A stretch of DNA of 64,000 bases from Betaproteobacteria bacterium (lineage in GTDB: Bacteria > Pseudomonadota > Gammaproteobacteria > Burkholderiales > Burkholderiaceae_D): contig JANXTA010000005.1 of the NCBI GenBank assembly GCA_025356395.1, positions 1 to 64,000 on the forward strand, in the 5' to 3' direction. The position numbers and the translations under genes were made by a program. Positions 1 through 8,307 of this stretch are shown one piece after another. Under the pieces are notes generated by a model. The model was not told where the DNA came from. It ran no database searches and saw only the letters and a program-made list of their open reading frames with translations. Within the stretch, counting starts at the first letter, position 1; every line of letters begins with the position of its first letter.

Positions 1-60
1 GTCGTCGGGTAGGTGGTGATGGTCAGCATGGTGATTTCCGCGAGCAAATGTTGGAGAGGA

Positions 61-85
61 CCGGGGCGGCGGCACGCCGCCCCGG
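61..85 (-). terminator. GC-rich hairpin, probable terminator
   Basis: A perfect 11-bp inverted repeat (arm CCGGGGCGGCG, 3-base loop) sits 10 bases past the stop of the small gene at 96-305 and is followed on the minus strand by a pyrimidine-rich but not pure-T stretch. It probably ends that transcript. Confidence 0.6.
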
Positions 86-95
86 ACGAGCAGAG

Positions 96-305
96 TTATT
101 TGCCGGAGTGTCCGGCGTCGTCCTTGGGCTCGCGGACGCGCATGACGATGTCGCTGCCGTCGATCGGCAGGAGGTTGAGCTTGATATTGTAGCCCTTGCC
201 GTCGCCGTGCGCCCAGGCGGCGCCGACCTCGGTCCAGAAGCCCTTGTCGGAGCTGTCGGACTTGCGAACGGAGGAGACGGTGTGGGTGGGGAGTTTTCCG
301 GCCAT
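96..305 (-). CDS. small hypothetical protein, 69 aa
   Basis: The product starts MAGKLPTHTV and carries the stretch FWTEVGAAWAHGDGKGYNI. It is acidic-basic mixed, with no signal peptide or membrane segment. The pattern (short threonine-rich start, then a WTEVGAAW...DGKGYN core and a LPIDG strand) resembles small proteins I associate with plasmids and integrative elements, but I cannot name a family. It lies 212 bases downstream of the chimeric aceE gene, where aceF would be expected, and a strong hairpin follows it. It may belong to the same foreign segment as the odd tail of that gene. The reading frame is certain enough to call a gene; function is unknown. Confidence 0.6.
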   Translation of the reverse strand: MAGKLPTHTVSSVRKSDSSDKGFWTEVGAAWAHGDGKGYNIKLNLLPIDGSDIVMRVREPKDDAGHSGK

Positions 306-341
306 GGTGGTGATGTCCTTGTCAGAGGTCGAGATGTGAGG

Positions 342-517
342 CCGCTGTTGCGGGCCTCGCGAGGTCGGGGGCAGGGCGGGACGAGCGCGGGGTCAACAGT
401 CAACAGCCCCGCAGGGCCTTGCCGTAATGGGGCGCCCATTTGTGAAATGAGGCCCCGTTCGGTGTTGACGACGCGCGCCGCCCTGCCAGACACGAGCAGA
501 GAGGCCCGCAACAGCGG
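342..517. repeat. 17-bp inverted repeat pair (342-358 and 501-517)
   Basis: The 17-mer GAGGCCCGCAACAGCGG at 501-517 recurs as its exact reverse complement at 342-358, leaving 142 bases between. The right copy ends directly at the stop codon of the chimeric aceE gene. The left copy also begins a short local hairpin. The intervening 142 bases hold no gene that I can support. Confidence 0.6.
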
Positions 518-2311
518 TTACTGGGCGAGAGCCTGTGTCTGCGGAGTTGCCGCGATGGTCTCGAGGAGCTGCTGGCGTTGGGTGTCGATCGCGAGATCGG
601 ATTTGGTGCAGGCGTCGATCAGGCCGGCGGCCTGCTCGGGCGACATTCCGAGATCCGTGAGCGGCGAGCCGTCGGCGAGGGCATCGGCGATGTGGGGATG
701 GCGAGCCAGGGCTGCTTTGATCTGCCGGCTGTAGGCGTAGATGGCATCGGGATCGGCCTGGAGGGGCGGCGGTGGGAGACCGGCCGCACCGAGAGCACCA
801 TCCGCGGCGAAGCCAGGGTTGATGAGATAGCCATCGAATCGTCGATCGATGTCGCGCAGCGCGCCGGAGGCGGCTGCGCGCAATTCGGGCGTCGTAGTCG
901 GAAAGACGTAGTCACCGGCCTTGATGCCGCTTGTGGCAGTCGGGTGGTAGCGAGCCCCGGCGGCGACGGCGATCCGGTCGGCGACACCATCTTTCTGGGG
1001 AAACCGGACAACGACGCTGTCGGCTTTGTCGGTGACGACGGCGTACTTGGAGCGCAGCGCCAGTTGGGCGAGCTCGAGGTCCTCGGCGAGGTCGGCCGCG
1101 GCATCGAACGCAATGTCGAGAGCGGCGATCGACTGCAGCAGCTTTTCGAAAGCCCGGTATTCGTCGGGATGGATCGGAAGATCGGCCGCCGCGGTCGACG
1201 TCGAAAGGGCGGCGTCAAACTTGTTGGCGAAGGCCGTGGCGTAGTGGCCGAGTTCGTCGACAACGAGGGGCGGCTGATCGCGGATGTAGGCGCCGGACTC
1301 GACGGAGTACTTCTGGAACTGCCCGTCGACGGTGTTGTTCATCTGGTTGAGCAGCGCGCCGTCTTTGTCCTTGGCGAGCAGGTCGTCCCACTTGGTGCCC
1401 CAGATGACCTTGATGACGTTCCAGCCGGCACCGCGGAACGTGGCCTCCAACTCCTGGATGACCTTGCCGTTACCGCGCACCGGACCGTCGAGGCGCTGCA
1501 GGTTGCAGTTGACGACGAAGATCAGGTTGTCGAGCTTCTCGCGCGCGGCCATATTGATGGCACCGAGCGACTCGGGCTCGTCCATCTCGCCGTCGCCGCA
1601 GAACACCCAGATCTTCCGATTCGCGGTCTTGGCGATGCCGCGGGCTTCGAGATACTTGAGGAAGCGCGCCTGATAGATCGCCTGGATCGGGCCGAGGCCC
1701 ATCGACACGGTCGGGAACTGCCAGAAGTCCGGCATCAGCTTCGGATGCGGATACGAGGTCACGCCCTTGCCGTCGACGTCCTGGCGGAAGTTGGTGATTT
1801 GCTCTTCGGTCAGTCGTCCCTCGAGGAACGCACGGGCATAGATGCCCGGCGCGGAGTGGCCCTGGATGTACAGCAGGTCGCCACCATGATCCTCGGTGGG
1901 CGCGTGCCAGAAGTGATTGAAGCCGGCGCCCAGCATATTGGCCAGCGACGCGAACGACGCAATGTGGCCACCGAGGTCGCCTTCGCCCTTGTTGGCCCGA
2001 ACCACGATCGCCATCGCGTTCCATCGCATCATCGACCGTAGGCGCTCCTCGATCTCGAGGTTGCCCGGGTTGCGGGTCTCCTGATCGGGCGGGATCGTGT
2101 TGATGTACGGCGTGTTGGCCGAGAACGGGACCTCCGCGCCGTACTGGCGCGCGGTGTCGATCAGTTGCGCGAGCAGCTGATGCGCGCGCTCGGGTCCTTC
2201 GCGCTCGATGACGGCGGTCAGCGCATCGAGCCACTCCCGCGTCTCCCCCGGATCGGAGTCTTGGACATCCGCAGGCTTCGCGGACTGCAGCGGATCGGGC
2301 AGGGCAGCCAT
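518..2311 (-). CDS. aceE: pyruvate dehydrogenase E1 N-terminal part fused to an unrelated tail (chimera)
   Basis: The first ~342 residues are clearly homodimeric pyruvate dehydrogenase E1 (AceE): the start MAALPDPLQSA, NTPYINTIP, HFWHAPTEDHGGD, and the thiamine-diphosphate site GDGEMDEPES near residue 238 with NLQRLDGPVRGN. AceE is normally ~890 residues. Here similarity stops after GAYIR near base 1286, where the enzyme should continue into its pyrimidine-binding and C-terminal domains. The remaining ~255 residues (DQPPLVVDELGHYATAF... to the end) match nothing I recognise. A transketolase-type E1 without those domains cannot be active. The ATG at 2311 has a good GGAG site. The expected partners aceF and lpdA are missing downstream. 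Either a real recombination or a misassembly at about 1280-1290; the upstream kinase/folD/prlC neighbourhood is normal for the aceE locus. Confidence 0.8.
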   Translation of the reverse strand: MAALPDPLQSAKPADVQDSDPGETREWLDALTAVIEREGPERAHQLLAQLIDTARQYGAEVPFSANTPYINTIPPDQETRNPGNLEIEERLRSMMRWNAMAIVVRANKGEGDLGGHIASFASLANMLGAGFNHFWHAPTEDHGGDLLYIQGHSAPGIYARAFLEGRLTEEQITNFRQDVDGKGVTSYPHPKLMPDFWQFPTVSMGLGPIQAIYQARFLKYLEARGIAKTANRKIWVFCGDGEMDEPESLGAINMAAREKLDNLIFVVNCNLQRLDGPVRGNGKVIQELEATFRGAGWNVIKVIWGTKWDDLLAKDKDGALLNQMNNTVDGQFQKYSVESGAYIRDQPPLVVDELGHYATAFANKFDAALSTSTAAADLPIHPDEYRAFEKLLQSIAALDIAFDAAADLAEDLELAQLALRSKYAVVTDKADSVVVRFPQKDGVADRIAVAAGARYHPTATSGIKAGDYVFPTTTPELRAAASGALRDIDRRFDGYLINPGFAADGALGAAGLPPPPLQADPDAIYAYSRQIKAALARHPHIADALADGSPLTDLGMSPEQAAGLIDACTKSDLAIDTQRQQLLETIAATPQTQALAQ

Positions 2312-2550
2312 GCAAACTCTCCTCGTTATTTCATCCGGGAACCGCTGGATGCTCGCATGCGACTTCGACGGGCCGGGCGGCCGACGCAGGCGATATCGTT
2401 TGTCCCGCCAGAGTGTAAAGGACCGGTTGCGGCCCATCAAGCCAGCGGGGTGCCCGACCAATGCAGCGCCTGTCGCGGAAGGCCGTCGCACCGAACACCC
2501 GGTGAAGCCTGCGATACTCATGCTTGTGCTTGCCGCATGCCGACCGACTC

Positions 2551-5481
2551 GTGACCCCCGCGCTTCCCGAACCTACACCTGCCCAGGACCACGACGTCGT
2601 CGTCGACGATCGCGGACGCGTCGAACGCGCGTCCGACGCGGTGCGCGATGCGATCTCGCAGCGCTTCGTGGCGCTCGCGCGCTGGTACTGGCTGGCACCG
2701 CTCTTCGCGATCGTGCTGTTCGTCGCCGTCATGCTCGCCGTGTTCTACACGCTGCGTCTCGACGAACTGGACCGCCAGCATCAGGTGCTGTTCCGCGATG
2801 TCCAGGAGACCCAGCAGACCATCGGCGCGCGACTTCTGACGATCCAGGACGACATGGTGCAGCTCGGCCACGAGTTCGATCGCCGCCAGGAGGACGAGGG
2901 CAACTTCATGAGCAGCGCGCGGACCGTCGTGCGCGAGCATCCGGAGCTAATCAGCATCGCGTGGATCGATACCACTCGCATGTGGCGCCGCATCGTCCTG
3001 TCGGACGTGCAGTTCGACGGCGGTCCGCGCGAAGAGGGCGATGCCATCGAGAACGCGGTCTCGCGGGTCGCGTTCGAGGCCTCGCGCGACCGGCAGCAGC
3101 CACGCTACTCGGCGCCCTACGCGGCCGCCGACGGCGACATGTACATCGAGTTGCACGTCCCGCTGATCGAGGCCGGGCGCTTCGACGGAACGCTCGTCGC
3201 GGTGACGTCGATGGCCGGGCTCGCGCGTCACGCGGTCTCGAAGGAAGCGGCCGCGCAGTTCAACGTGAGCCTGGTCGACAGTGCCGGGAACACGCTCGTC
3301 AGCAAGCTCGGCGCCGGTGGACTGAAGGACGCCGGCCTCACCGAGGGCGCATTCACCCTGCCGCTCGGCGCACCGCTGGCCGACCTCTACCTGCGCGGCA
3401 CCGCGTTTCGCACCCGCAGCCAGCTCGCCGACAAGTTCCTCGTCTGGGCGGTCCTCGCGCTGTCGCTGCTGATCGTGTGGACGCTGTTCTCGCAGATGCG
3501 CCATCTGCGCGGTCGCCAGGAGGCGGAGGCCGCACGCGACCGGATCTTCAACCTGTCGCTCGACATCCTCGCGGTGATTGATCATCACGGTCGCATCACG
3601 CGGCTGAACCCGGCATGCGCGCGCATCCTCGGTCGCGAACCAGCCAGCCTGCAGGGCGCCTCCCTGCTCGATCTCGTGCATCCGGAAGATCGCGCGTCGA
3701 CCAGCATGGAACTCACGCGCATCGCCGAGGGCGGCATCAGCAGCGCCTACGAGAACCGCTGCCGCCGCTTCAACGCCGACGGCACCATCGAGTACCGCTG
3801 GCTGATCTGGAACTTCAACCCCGACCTGCAGACGCGCGGGGACAAGCGACTGCTGTACGCGGTAGCGCACGACATCACGCAGCGGCGCGTGCGCCAGCAC
3901 GCGCTGCAGGCCGAGACCACGTTCCGGCGCGCGATGGAGGACTCGATGCTGACCGGCATGCGGGTGCTCGACATGCAGGGCCGCATCACCTATGTCAATC
4001 CCGCGTTCTGCCGGATGCTCGGCTTCGCCGAACACGAGCTGCTCGGCGCGACCTCGCCCTTCCCCTATTGGCCGCTCGAGCGCTACGAAGAGAACTACGA
4101 GACCTTGCGCGGCATGCTCAGCGGCGACACCCCGCCGTCGGGTCTCGAAGTAAGGGTGCGTCGCCGGGACGGCACCGATCTCGATACCCGCATGTACGTG
4201 TCGCCGCTGATCGATGCCGACGGCGTGCAGAACGGCTGGATGACGTCGATGACCGACATCACGCAGAGCAAGCGCGCGCGACAGGAACTGGCCGAGGCGC
4301 AGGAGCGCTTCCTCACGGTTCTCGACGAGCTCGATGCGGCGGTGTCGGTGTGCGAGATCGAACCGTACGCGGCAGGGACTGCGGAGGACGACGCGGAGAT
4401 CGGACCGCTGCTGTTCGCCAATCGTTACTACCGCAGCCTGCTCGGCGACGACACGCGCAGCCATCGCGAGCTGAGCACGGCACGAGGGCCACTGTCGGCG
4501 CTCGGCGAGGCACACGGGCGGGACGGGCTGGCCCAGGAGGTCTACAGCGCCAGCGCGGAGCGCTGGTTCGAGGTGCGGACCCGCACCATCCAGTGGGTCG
4601 ACGGTTCGCCGGTCCGCATGCAGGTCGCCACCGACATCACGGCGCGCAAGGCCACCCAGGAGCGCGAGCGTCAGCAGGAAGAGAAGGTTCAGCTCACCAG
4701 TCGCCTGATCACGATGGGCGAGATGGCCTCGTCGCTCGCTCACGAACTCAACCAGCCGCTGACGGCGATCAGCAACTACAGCATGGGCACGGTCGCGCGG
4801 GTCCGTCGCAACATCGCGACCGGCGTCGTGACCGATCCGCTCGAACTGCTGGGCATGCTGCAGAAGACGTCGGCGCAGGCCGAACGCGCGGGCCACATCA
4901 TTCGTCGCATCCGCGAGTTCGTGAAGCGCGCCGAGCCGCGTCGCCGTCGTTGTCGCATCCAGGGCATCGTCGACGACGCCGTGGGCTTCGCGGAGATCGA
5001 GGCGTCGAAGAAGCAGATCGCCATCCGCACGCAACTGCCGCACAACATCGCCGACATCGATGCCGACCCGATCCTGATCGAGCAGGTGCTGCTCAACCTG
5101 ATCCGCAACGGGTGCGAGGCGATGGACGACCGGACCGACCGCACCGGCGCCCGCGAGATCGTCGTGGCGGTCCGCAACGTGGCGATGGACAGCGGGGACG
5201 CCCGATCGACCGAGCACGTCGAGTTCGCGGTGATCGATCGCGGCCAGGGCGTCGATGCGGCGCTCTACGAGAAACTGTTCGAGCCCTTCTACAGCACCAA
5301 GTCCGAAGGAATGGGCATGGGGCTCAACATCTGCCGGTCCATCGTCGAATTCCACGGCGGCCGACTGTGGGCCGTGTCCAACCCGGTCGGCGGCACGATC
5401 TTCCGCTTCACGTTGCCGCGTTCCGTCCAGCGTCCGGCAGCGGCGGCGAGCGCGGCCGCGGAGACTTCTCCGAGACGTTGA
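2551..5481 (+). CDS. membrane-bound PAS-domain sensor histidine kinase
   Basis: Sensor kinase of the FixL/DctS type, ~976 residues. Layout from the GTG at 2551: membrane helix ~45-67, a ~225-residue periplasmic region, second helix ~293-315, three PAS domains (~329-450, 458-580, 585-700; the first two have LNPACARILG and VNPAFCRMLG), dimerisation/phosphoacceptor helix SSLAHELNQPL with His ~731, then a GHKL ATPase domain with N-box LLNLIRNGCEAM and G-boxes DRGQGVD and GMGMGLNICRSIVEFHGG. It is followed 35 bases later by a FixJ-type regulator, its likely partner. A TTG at 2524 is an alternative start; neither has a convincing ribosome site. I see no evidence for haem binding. The ligand is unknown. 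It is divergent from aceE. Confidence 0.9.
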   Translation: MTPALPEPTPAQDHDVVVDDRGRVERASDAVRDAISQRFVALARWYWLAPLFAIVLFVAVMLAVFYTLRLDELDRQHQVLFRDVQETQQTIGARLLTIQDDMVQLGHEFDRRQEDEGNFMSSARTVVREHPELISIAWIDTTRMWRRIVLSDVQFDGGPREEGDAIENAVSRVAFEASRDRQQPRYSAPYAAADGDMYIELHVPLIEAGRFDGTLVAVTSMAGLARHAVSKEAAAQFNVSLVDSAGNTLVSKLGAGGLKDAGLTEGAFTLPLGAPLADLYLRGTAFRTRSQLADKFLVWAVLALSLLIVWTLFSQMRHLRGRQEAEAARDRIFNLSLDILAVIDHHGRITRLNPACARILGREPASLQGASLLDLVHPEDRASTSMELTRIAEGGISSAYENRCRRFNADGTIEYRWLIWNFNPDLQTRGDKRLLYAVAHDITQRRVRQHALQAETTFRRAMEDSMLTGMRVLDMQGRITYVNPAFCRMLGFAEHELLGATSPFPYWPLERYEENYETLRGMLSGDTPPSGLEVRVRRRDGTDLDTRMYVSPLIDADGVQNGWMTSMTDITQSKRARQELAEAQERFLTVLDELDAAVSVCEIEPYAAGTAEDDAEIGPLLFANRYYRSLLGDDTRSHRELSTARGPLSALGEAHGRDGLAQEVYSASAERWFEVRTRTIQWVDGSPVRMQVATDITARKATQERERQQEEKVQLTSRLITMGEMASSLAHELNQPLTAISNYSMGTVARVRRNIATGVVTDPLELLGMLQKTSAQAERAGHIIRRIREFVKRAEPRRRRCRIQGIVDDAVGFAEIEASKKQIAIRTQLPHNIADIDADPILIEQVLLNLIRNGCEAMDDRTDRTGAREIVVAVRNVAMDSGDARSTEHVEFAVIDRGQGVDAALYEKLFEPFYSTKSEGMGMGLNICRSIVEFHGGRLWAVSNPVGGTIFRFTLPRSVQRPAAAASAAAETSPRR

Positions 5482-5503
5482 CCGATCGTGCAGGGGCGTC
5501 GCA

Positions 5504-5509
5504 TACAAT
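5504..5509 (+). promoter_or_regulatory. -10 element giving a near-leaderless regulator mRNA
   Basis: TACAAT lies seven bases before the ATG of the FixJ-type gene, so transcription would begin at or next to the start codon. A TTGACC 20 bases upstream is a weak -35 with long spacing. No Shine-Dalgarno sequence precedes the ATG. Confidence 0.45.
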
Positions 5510-5516
5510 CGGCGAC

Positions 5517-6161
5517 ATGTTCAGAGAACCCCCCACCGACGGTCGCCGCGAGCCTGCGCGACCCGCCAGCCTGGTCTACGTCGTCGACGACGACGAGGCC
5601 GTCCGCGACTCGCTCCGCTGGCTGCTCGAAGCGAACCGCTACCAGGTCTCCTGCTTCGCGCGGGCCGAGGATTTCCTCACGCATTACGAACCGTCCCGCA
5701 CCGCCTGCCTGATCCTGGACGTGCGGATGCCCGGCATGAGCGGGCTGGAGCTGCAGGAGCAGCTGGTCGCACGCGGCGTCAATCTCCCGATCCTCTTCAT
5801 TACCGGGCACGGCGACGTGCCGATGGCGGTGGCAACGATGAAGAAGGGCGCCGTCGACTTCATCGAGAAGCCGTTCAACGAGGCGGACCTGCGCGCCTCC
5901 GTCGAACGCATGCTCGCGGCGGCCGAAGACGAGGCCGAGACGCGCAAGCGGGAGCGCGAGCGCGAAGGCCTGTTGTCGCGCCTGACGGCACGCGAGCGTC
6001 AGGTGCTGGAATGCATCGTGGCCGGCCGCCTGAACAAGCAGATCGCCGACGACCTCGGGATCAGCATCAAGACGGTCGAGGCGCATCGCGCCAACATCAT
6101 GGACAAGCTGAACGCCGGCACGGTCGCTGACCTGCTGCGACTCGCGCTCACCCGCGGTTGA
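5517..6161 (+). CDS. FixJ/NarL-type response regulator
   Basis: 214 residues: a receiver domain (VVDDDEAVRDSL acidic pocket, phosphoacceptor Asp68 in LDVRMPG, conserved Lys118 in EKPF), a charged linker (~143-152) and a LuxR-type DNA-binding domain (LTARERQVLECIVAGRLNKQIADDLGISIKTVEAHRANIM). This is the FixJ/TodT layout and it pairs with the PAS kinase just upstream, probably as an operon with an internal promoter at the intergenic TACAAT. Targets are not evident. In related genomes such pairs sit between the pdh genes and folD, as here, which supports an ancestral chromosomal location. Confidence 0.92.
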   Translation: MFREPPTDGRREPARPASLVYVVDDDEAVRDSLRWLLEANRYQVSCFARAEDFLTHYEPSRTACLILDVRMPGMSGLELQEQLVARGVNLPILFITGHGDVPMAVATMKKGAVDFIEKPFNEADLRASVERMLAAAEDEAETRKREREREGLLSRLTARERQVLECIVAGRLNKQIADDLGISIKTVEAHRANIMDKLNAGTVADLLRLALTRG

Positions 6162-6176
6162 GGCGGCACGAGGGCG

Positions 6177-6199
6177 AAAAAAACCCCGCCGAAGCGGGG
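6177..6199 (-). terminator. rho-independent terminator of the PEP-CTERM gene
   Basis: On the minus strand the stem CCCCGC-TTCG-GCGGGG is followed at once by seven T residues. It ends the minus-strand gene stopping at 6228; from the plus side it begins 15 bases past the response-regulator stop, where it has no T-run. Confidence 0.85.
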
Positions 6200-6227
6200 G
6201 TAAATTTGCCACCCACCCTGAAAATCT

Positions 6228-7124
6228 TCAGCCCTTGCGCATCTTGCGACGACGGCCGGCCAGCAACGCGACGCCTGCGATACCGAGCAGAGCGATCGAG
6301 CTGGGCTCGGGTACGGTCGAAGCGCGCACCGTGGTCAGGCCGTTGACCTTGAAGTAATCGTTGCCGACGTCCACCGTGCCGCTGGCGACGGGTCCGACGA
6401 TCCCCATGTAGGCACCGACCAGCCAGTACTGCGACGAGATCGCCGTCGACAGTCCGGTCGCGTTGTTGCCGACCGCCATGTTGCCGATGTTCGTCGCGAT
6501 GCCCCACTGTCCGGAGCTGACCAGGTCGGACGTCGTCCGGGCTGAAAGGGTGCTGGACGGAATGCCCGTGCCCTTGTAATAGAGGATCGTCGAATCGGAA
6601 TCGAGGCCGCTGTTCGCAGACGGGAAGCCGATCGAGACCTGCGACAGCGTGACGGCGCTGGCGAACGAGAACACCAGGGCGTCGTAGGCACCGACGTTGT
6701 CGATGGCGTGCTGGTTGTTCGACTGGTTCGGCATGTTGTTGGCGGTCAGTTCCGTGTTGGCGGCAGTACCGCCCGGCTGGCTCGTGACCCCCAGATCACC
6801 GGCATAATTCCCGATGAACGCCGTCTGGAATTTGTTGGCCGTGCCGGTCGTCGACCAGGCCGAAACCGTCACGTTCGAGTTGGCTGTCGAGCCGCCCCAG
6901 GTGATCGTATTTCCGTAGTTGGTGCCGCCCTGTCCGTATTGCGACACGCTCGAGTTCTGGAAGGTCGTCACGCCAGCCGACGTGGTCGTCGCGTTCGTAC
7001 CAGCGCCAGGATTGGTCGCCGTGGTCGCCGATCCGGAGAAGTTGTAAGTGGTGGTGGTGACGGCGAATGCCGGTACGGCCATGCAAAGGGCCAGTGCCGA
7101 CAGCGCGAAGCGGATGGGCTTCAT
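6228..7124 (-). CDS. PEP-CTERM sorting-domain secreted protein
   Basis: 298 residues. The N-terminus (MKPIRFALSALALCMAVPAFA) is a signal peptide. The middle is Thr/Ser/Asn/Gly-rich, as in extracellular matrix proteins. The C-terminus VPEPSSIALLGIAGVALLAG followed by RRRKMRKG is the PEP-CTERM signal: Val-Pro-Glu-Pro, a membrane helix and an Arg/Lys tail, recognised by exosortase EpsH/XrtA. No exosortase gene is in this window. The ATG at 7124 is chosen because a signal peptide follows directly and GGGAG precedes it; this site lies in the small palindrome GGGAG-AA-CTCCC. The gene stands alone, with its own terminator. The exact role (exopolysaccharide-associated surface protein) is inference from the family. 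Confidence 0.9.
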   Translation of the reverse strand: MKPIRFALSALALCMAVPAFAVTTTTYNFSGSATTATNPGAGTNATTTSAGVTTFQNSSVSQYGQGGTNYGNTITWGGSTANSNVTVSAWSTTGTANKFQTAFIGNYAGDLGVTSQPGGTAANTELTANNMPNQSNNQHAIDNVGAYDALVFSFASAVTLSQVSIGFPSANSGLDSDSTILYYKGTGIPSSTLSARTTSDLVSSGQWGIATNIGNMAVGNNATGLSTAISSQYWLVGAYMGIVGPVASGTVDVGNDYFKVNGLTTVRASTVPEPSSIALLGIAGVALLAGRRRKMRKG

Positions 7125-7427
7125 CGGGAGTTCTCCCTCATTAATTATGTGAACTTCAACACGCGCCATTGCGCAAACTTGTGTTCACTCCTTGCAAGGG
7201 CTATGCCGGATCTCGTAAACCATTGAATCAAAACGTTCTGAGAAAAGATTAGTGCGTTCGATCCTTGCTGATTGGAAAGCAATCCGACACTTTTTAGAGT
7301 CGTCGGCCGACCCCCGAAGAGGGGTCTCGGCGGGCGAATGACACCATGCTAAGCTCCGCGCCCGCCATATTTTCCGGTTCCGCTCCGACTCTTTACGCAG
7401 CGGGTTTCCCCACATTCAGCATCGATC
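7125..7427. other. intergenic region between the PEP-CTERM gene and folD
   Basis: A 303-base divergent gap without a gene. It is less GC-rich than its surroundings. It holds two short hairpins in plus orientation: GATTG-N5-CAATC at 7270-7284, followed by a run of five T at 7291-7295, and GACCCC-N6-GGGGTC at 7309-7326. Promoters for both flanking genes must lie here, but I find no clear -35/-10 pair. A sigma-54 consensus was looked for and not found. Confidence 0.5.
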
Positions 7428-8297
7428 ATGACCGCCCGCTTGCTTGACGGAACCGCCCTGTCCGCGCGCCTTCGGCAGGAAATGTCGCCGCGGATCGACG
7501 TGCTGAGCCGTCGCGGTAAGCCGCCCGGCCTAGCCGTCGTGCTGGTCGGCGACGACCCCGCTTCTCAGATCTACGTCCGCAACAAGGTCAAGGCGTGCGC
7601 CGATGTCGGGATCCGCTCGGAGTTGCACCGGATGTCGTCCACCACTTCCGAAGCCGCATTGCTCGACGTCATCGCCCGGCTCAATTGCGACCGGACCGTC
7701 AACGGCATCCTGGTCCAGATGCCACTCCCGCCGCAGATCGATCCGGCGCGCGTGATCGAGGCGATCGCCATCGAAAAGGACGTCGACGGCTTCCACATGC
7801 TGTCGGCGGGCGCGCTGATGACCGGCCGCATCGATGGTGGCGTCGGCTTTCGTCCGTGCACGCCCTACGGCGTCATGCGGATGTTGGACGACGCGGCAGT
7901 GCCGATCGCCGGCGCGCACGCGGTCGTCATCGGCCGTAGCAACACGGTCGGCAAGCCCATGGCGCTCATGCTGCTGGCCCGCCACGCCACCGTGACCATC
8001 TGCCACAGCGCGACCCGCGGACTGGCGGATCTGGTGCGGCAGGCGGACATCGTCGTCGCGGCGGTCGGCCGTGCGTCGACCGTGACGGCCGACATGGTCA
8101 AGCCGCAGGCCGCGGTGGTCGACGTCGGCATGAACCGCGACGCGGCCGGCAAACTGGTCGGCGACGTGGATTTTTCGGCCGTGCGCGAGGTCGCAGGATG
8201 GATCTCGCCGGTGCCCGGCGGCGTCGGCCCCATGACCATCGCGATGCTGCTCGACAATACCGTGCTGTCCGCCGAAAGGGCGGCCGCCCCACCCTGA
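7428..8297 (+). CDS. folD: methylenetetrahydrofolate dehydrogenase/cyclohydrolase
   Basis: 289 residues, full family length. FolD interconverts 5,10-methylene-, methenyl- and 10-formyl-tetrahydrofolate with NADP in the cytoplasm. Seen here: [17 protein letters not shown] with the catalytic Tyr and Lys, the loop ILVQMPLP, the signature PCTPYGVM, the NADP-binding [14 protein letters not shown], and the C-terminal [12 protein letters not shown]. The ATG at 7428 begins MTARLLDG, typical of the family. prlC starts 10 bases downstream and is probably co-transcribed. Confidence 0.97.
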   Translation: MTARLLDGTALSARLRQEMSPRIDVLSRRGKPPGLAVVLVGDDPASQIYVRNKVKACADVGIRSELHRMSSTTSEAALLDVIARLNCDRTVNGILVQMPLPPQIDPARVIEAIAIEKDVDGFHMLSAGALMTGRIDGGVGFRPCTPYGVMRMLDDAAVPIAGAHAVVIGRSNTVGKPMALMLLARHATVTICHSATRGLADLVRQADIVVAAVGRASTVTADMVKPQAAVVDVGMNRDAAGKLVGDVDFSAVREVAGWISPVPGGVGPMTIAMLLDNTVLSAERAAAPP

Positions 8298-8307
8298 CCA
8301 CCCCGCC

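Noticed and set aside
2551-5481. Oxygen sensing (FixL-like haem PAS) by the sensor kinase
   Set aside because: The kinase-regulator pair is FixL/FixJ-like in layout, but I could not identify a haem-ligating His in any of the three PAS domains with confidence, and the protein has a large periplasmic domain.
2947-5508. Long antisense reading frames opposite the kinase, prlC, boxA and others
   Set aside because: They are high-GC mirror frames rich in Arg, Ala, Gly and His without domains or ribosome sites; the sense-strand genes explain the sequence.
7125-7200. Sigma-54 promoter for the PEP-CTERM gene
   Set aside because: PEP-CTERM genes in some species have one, but no GG/GC pair with 10-base spacing is found on the minus strand here.
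7270-7326. Riboswitch or small RNA before folD
   Set aside because: Two short hairpins exist, but no conserved aptamer core could be recognised.
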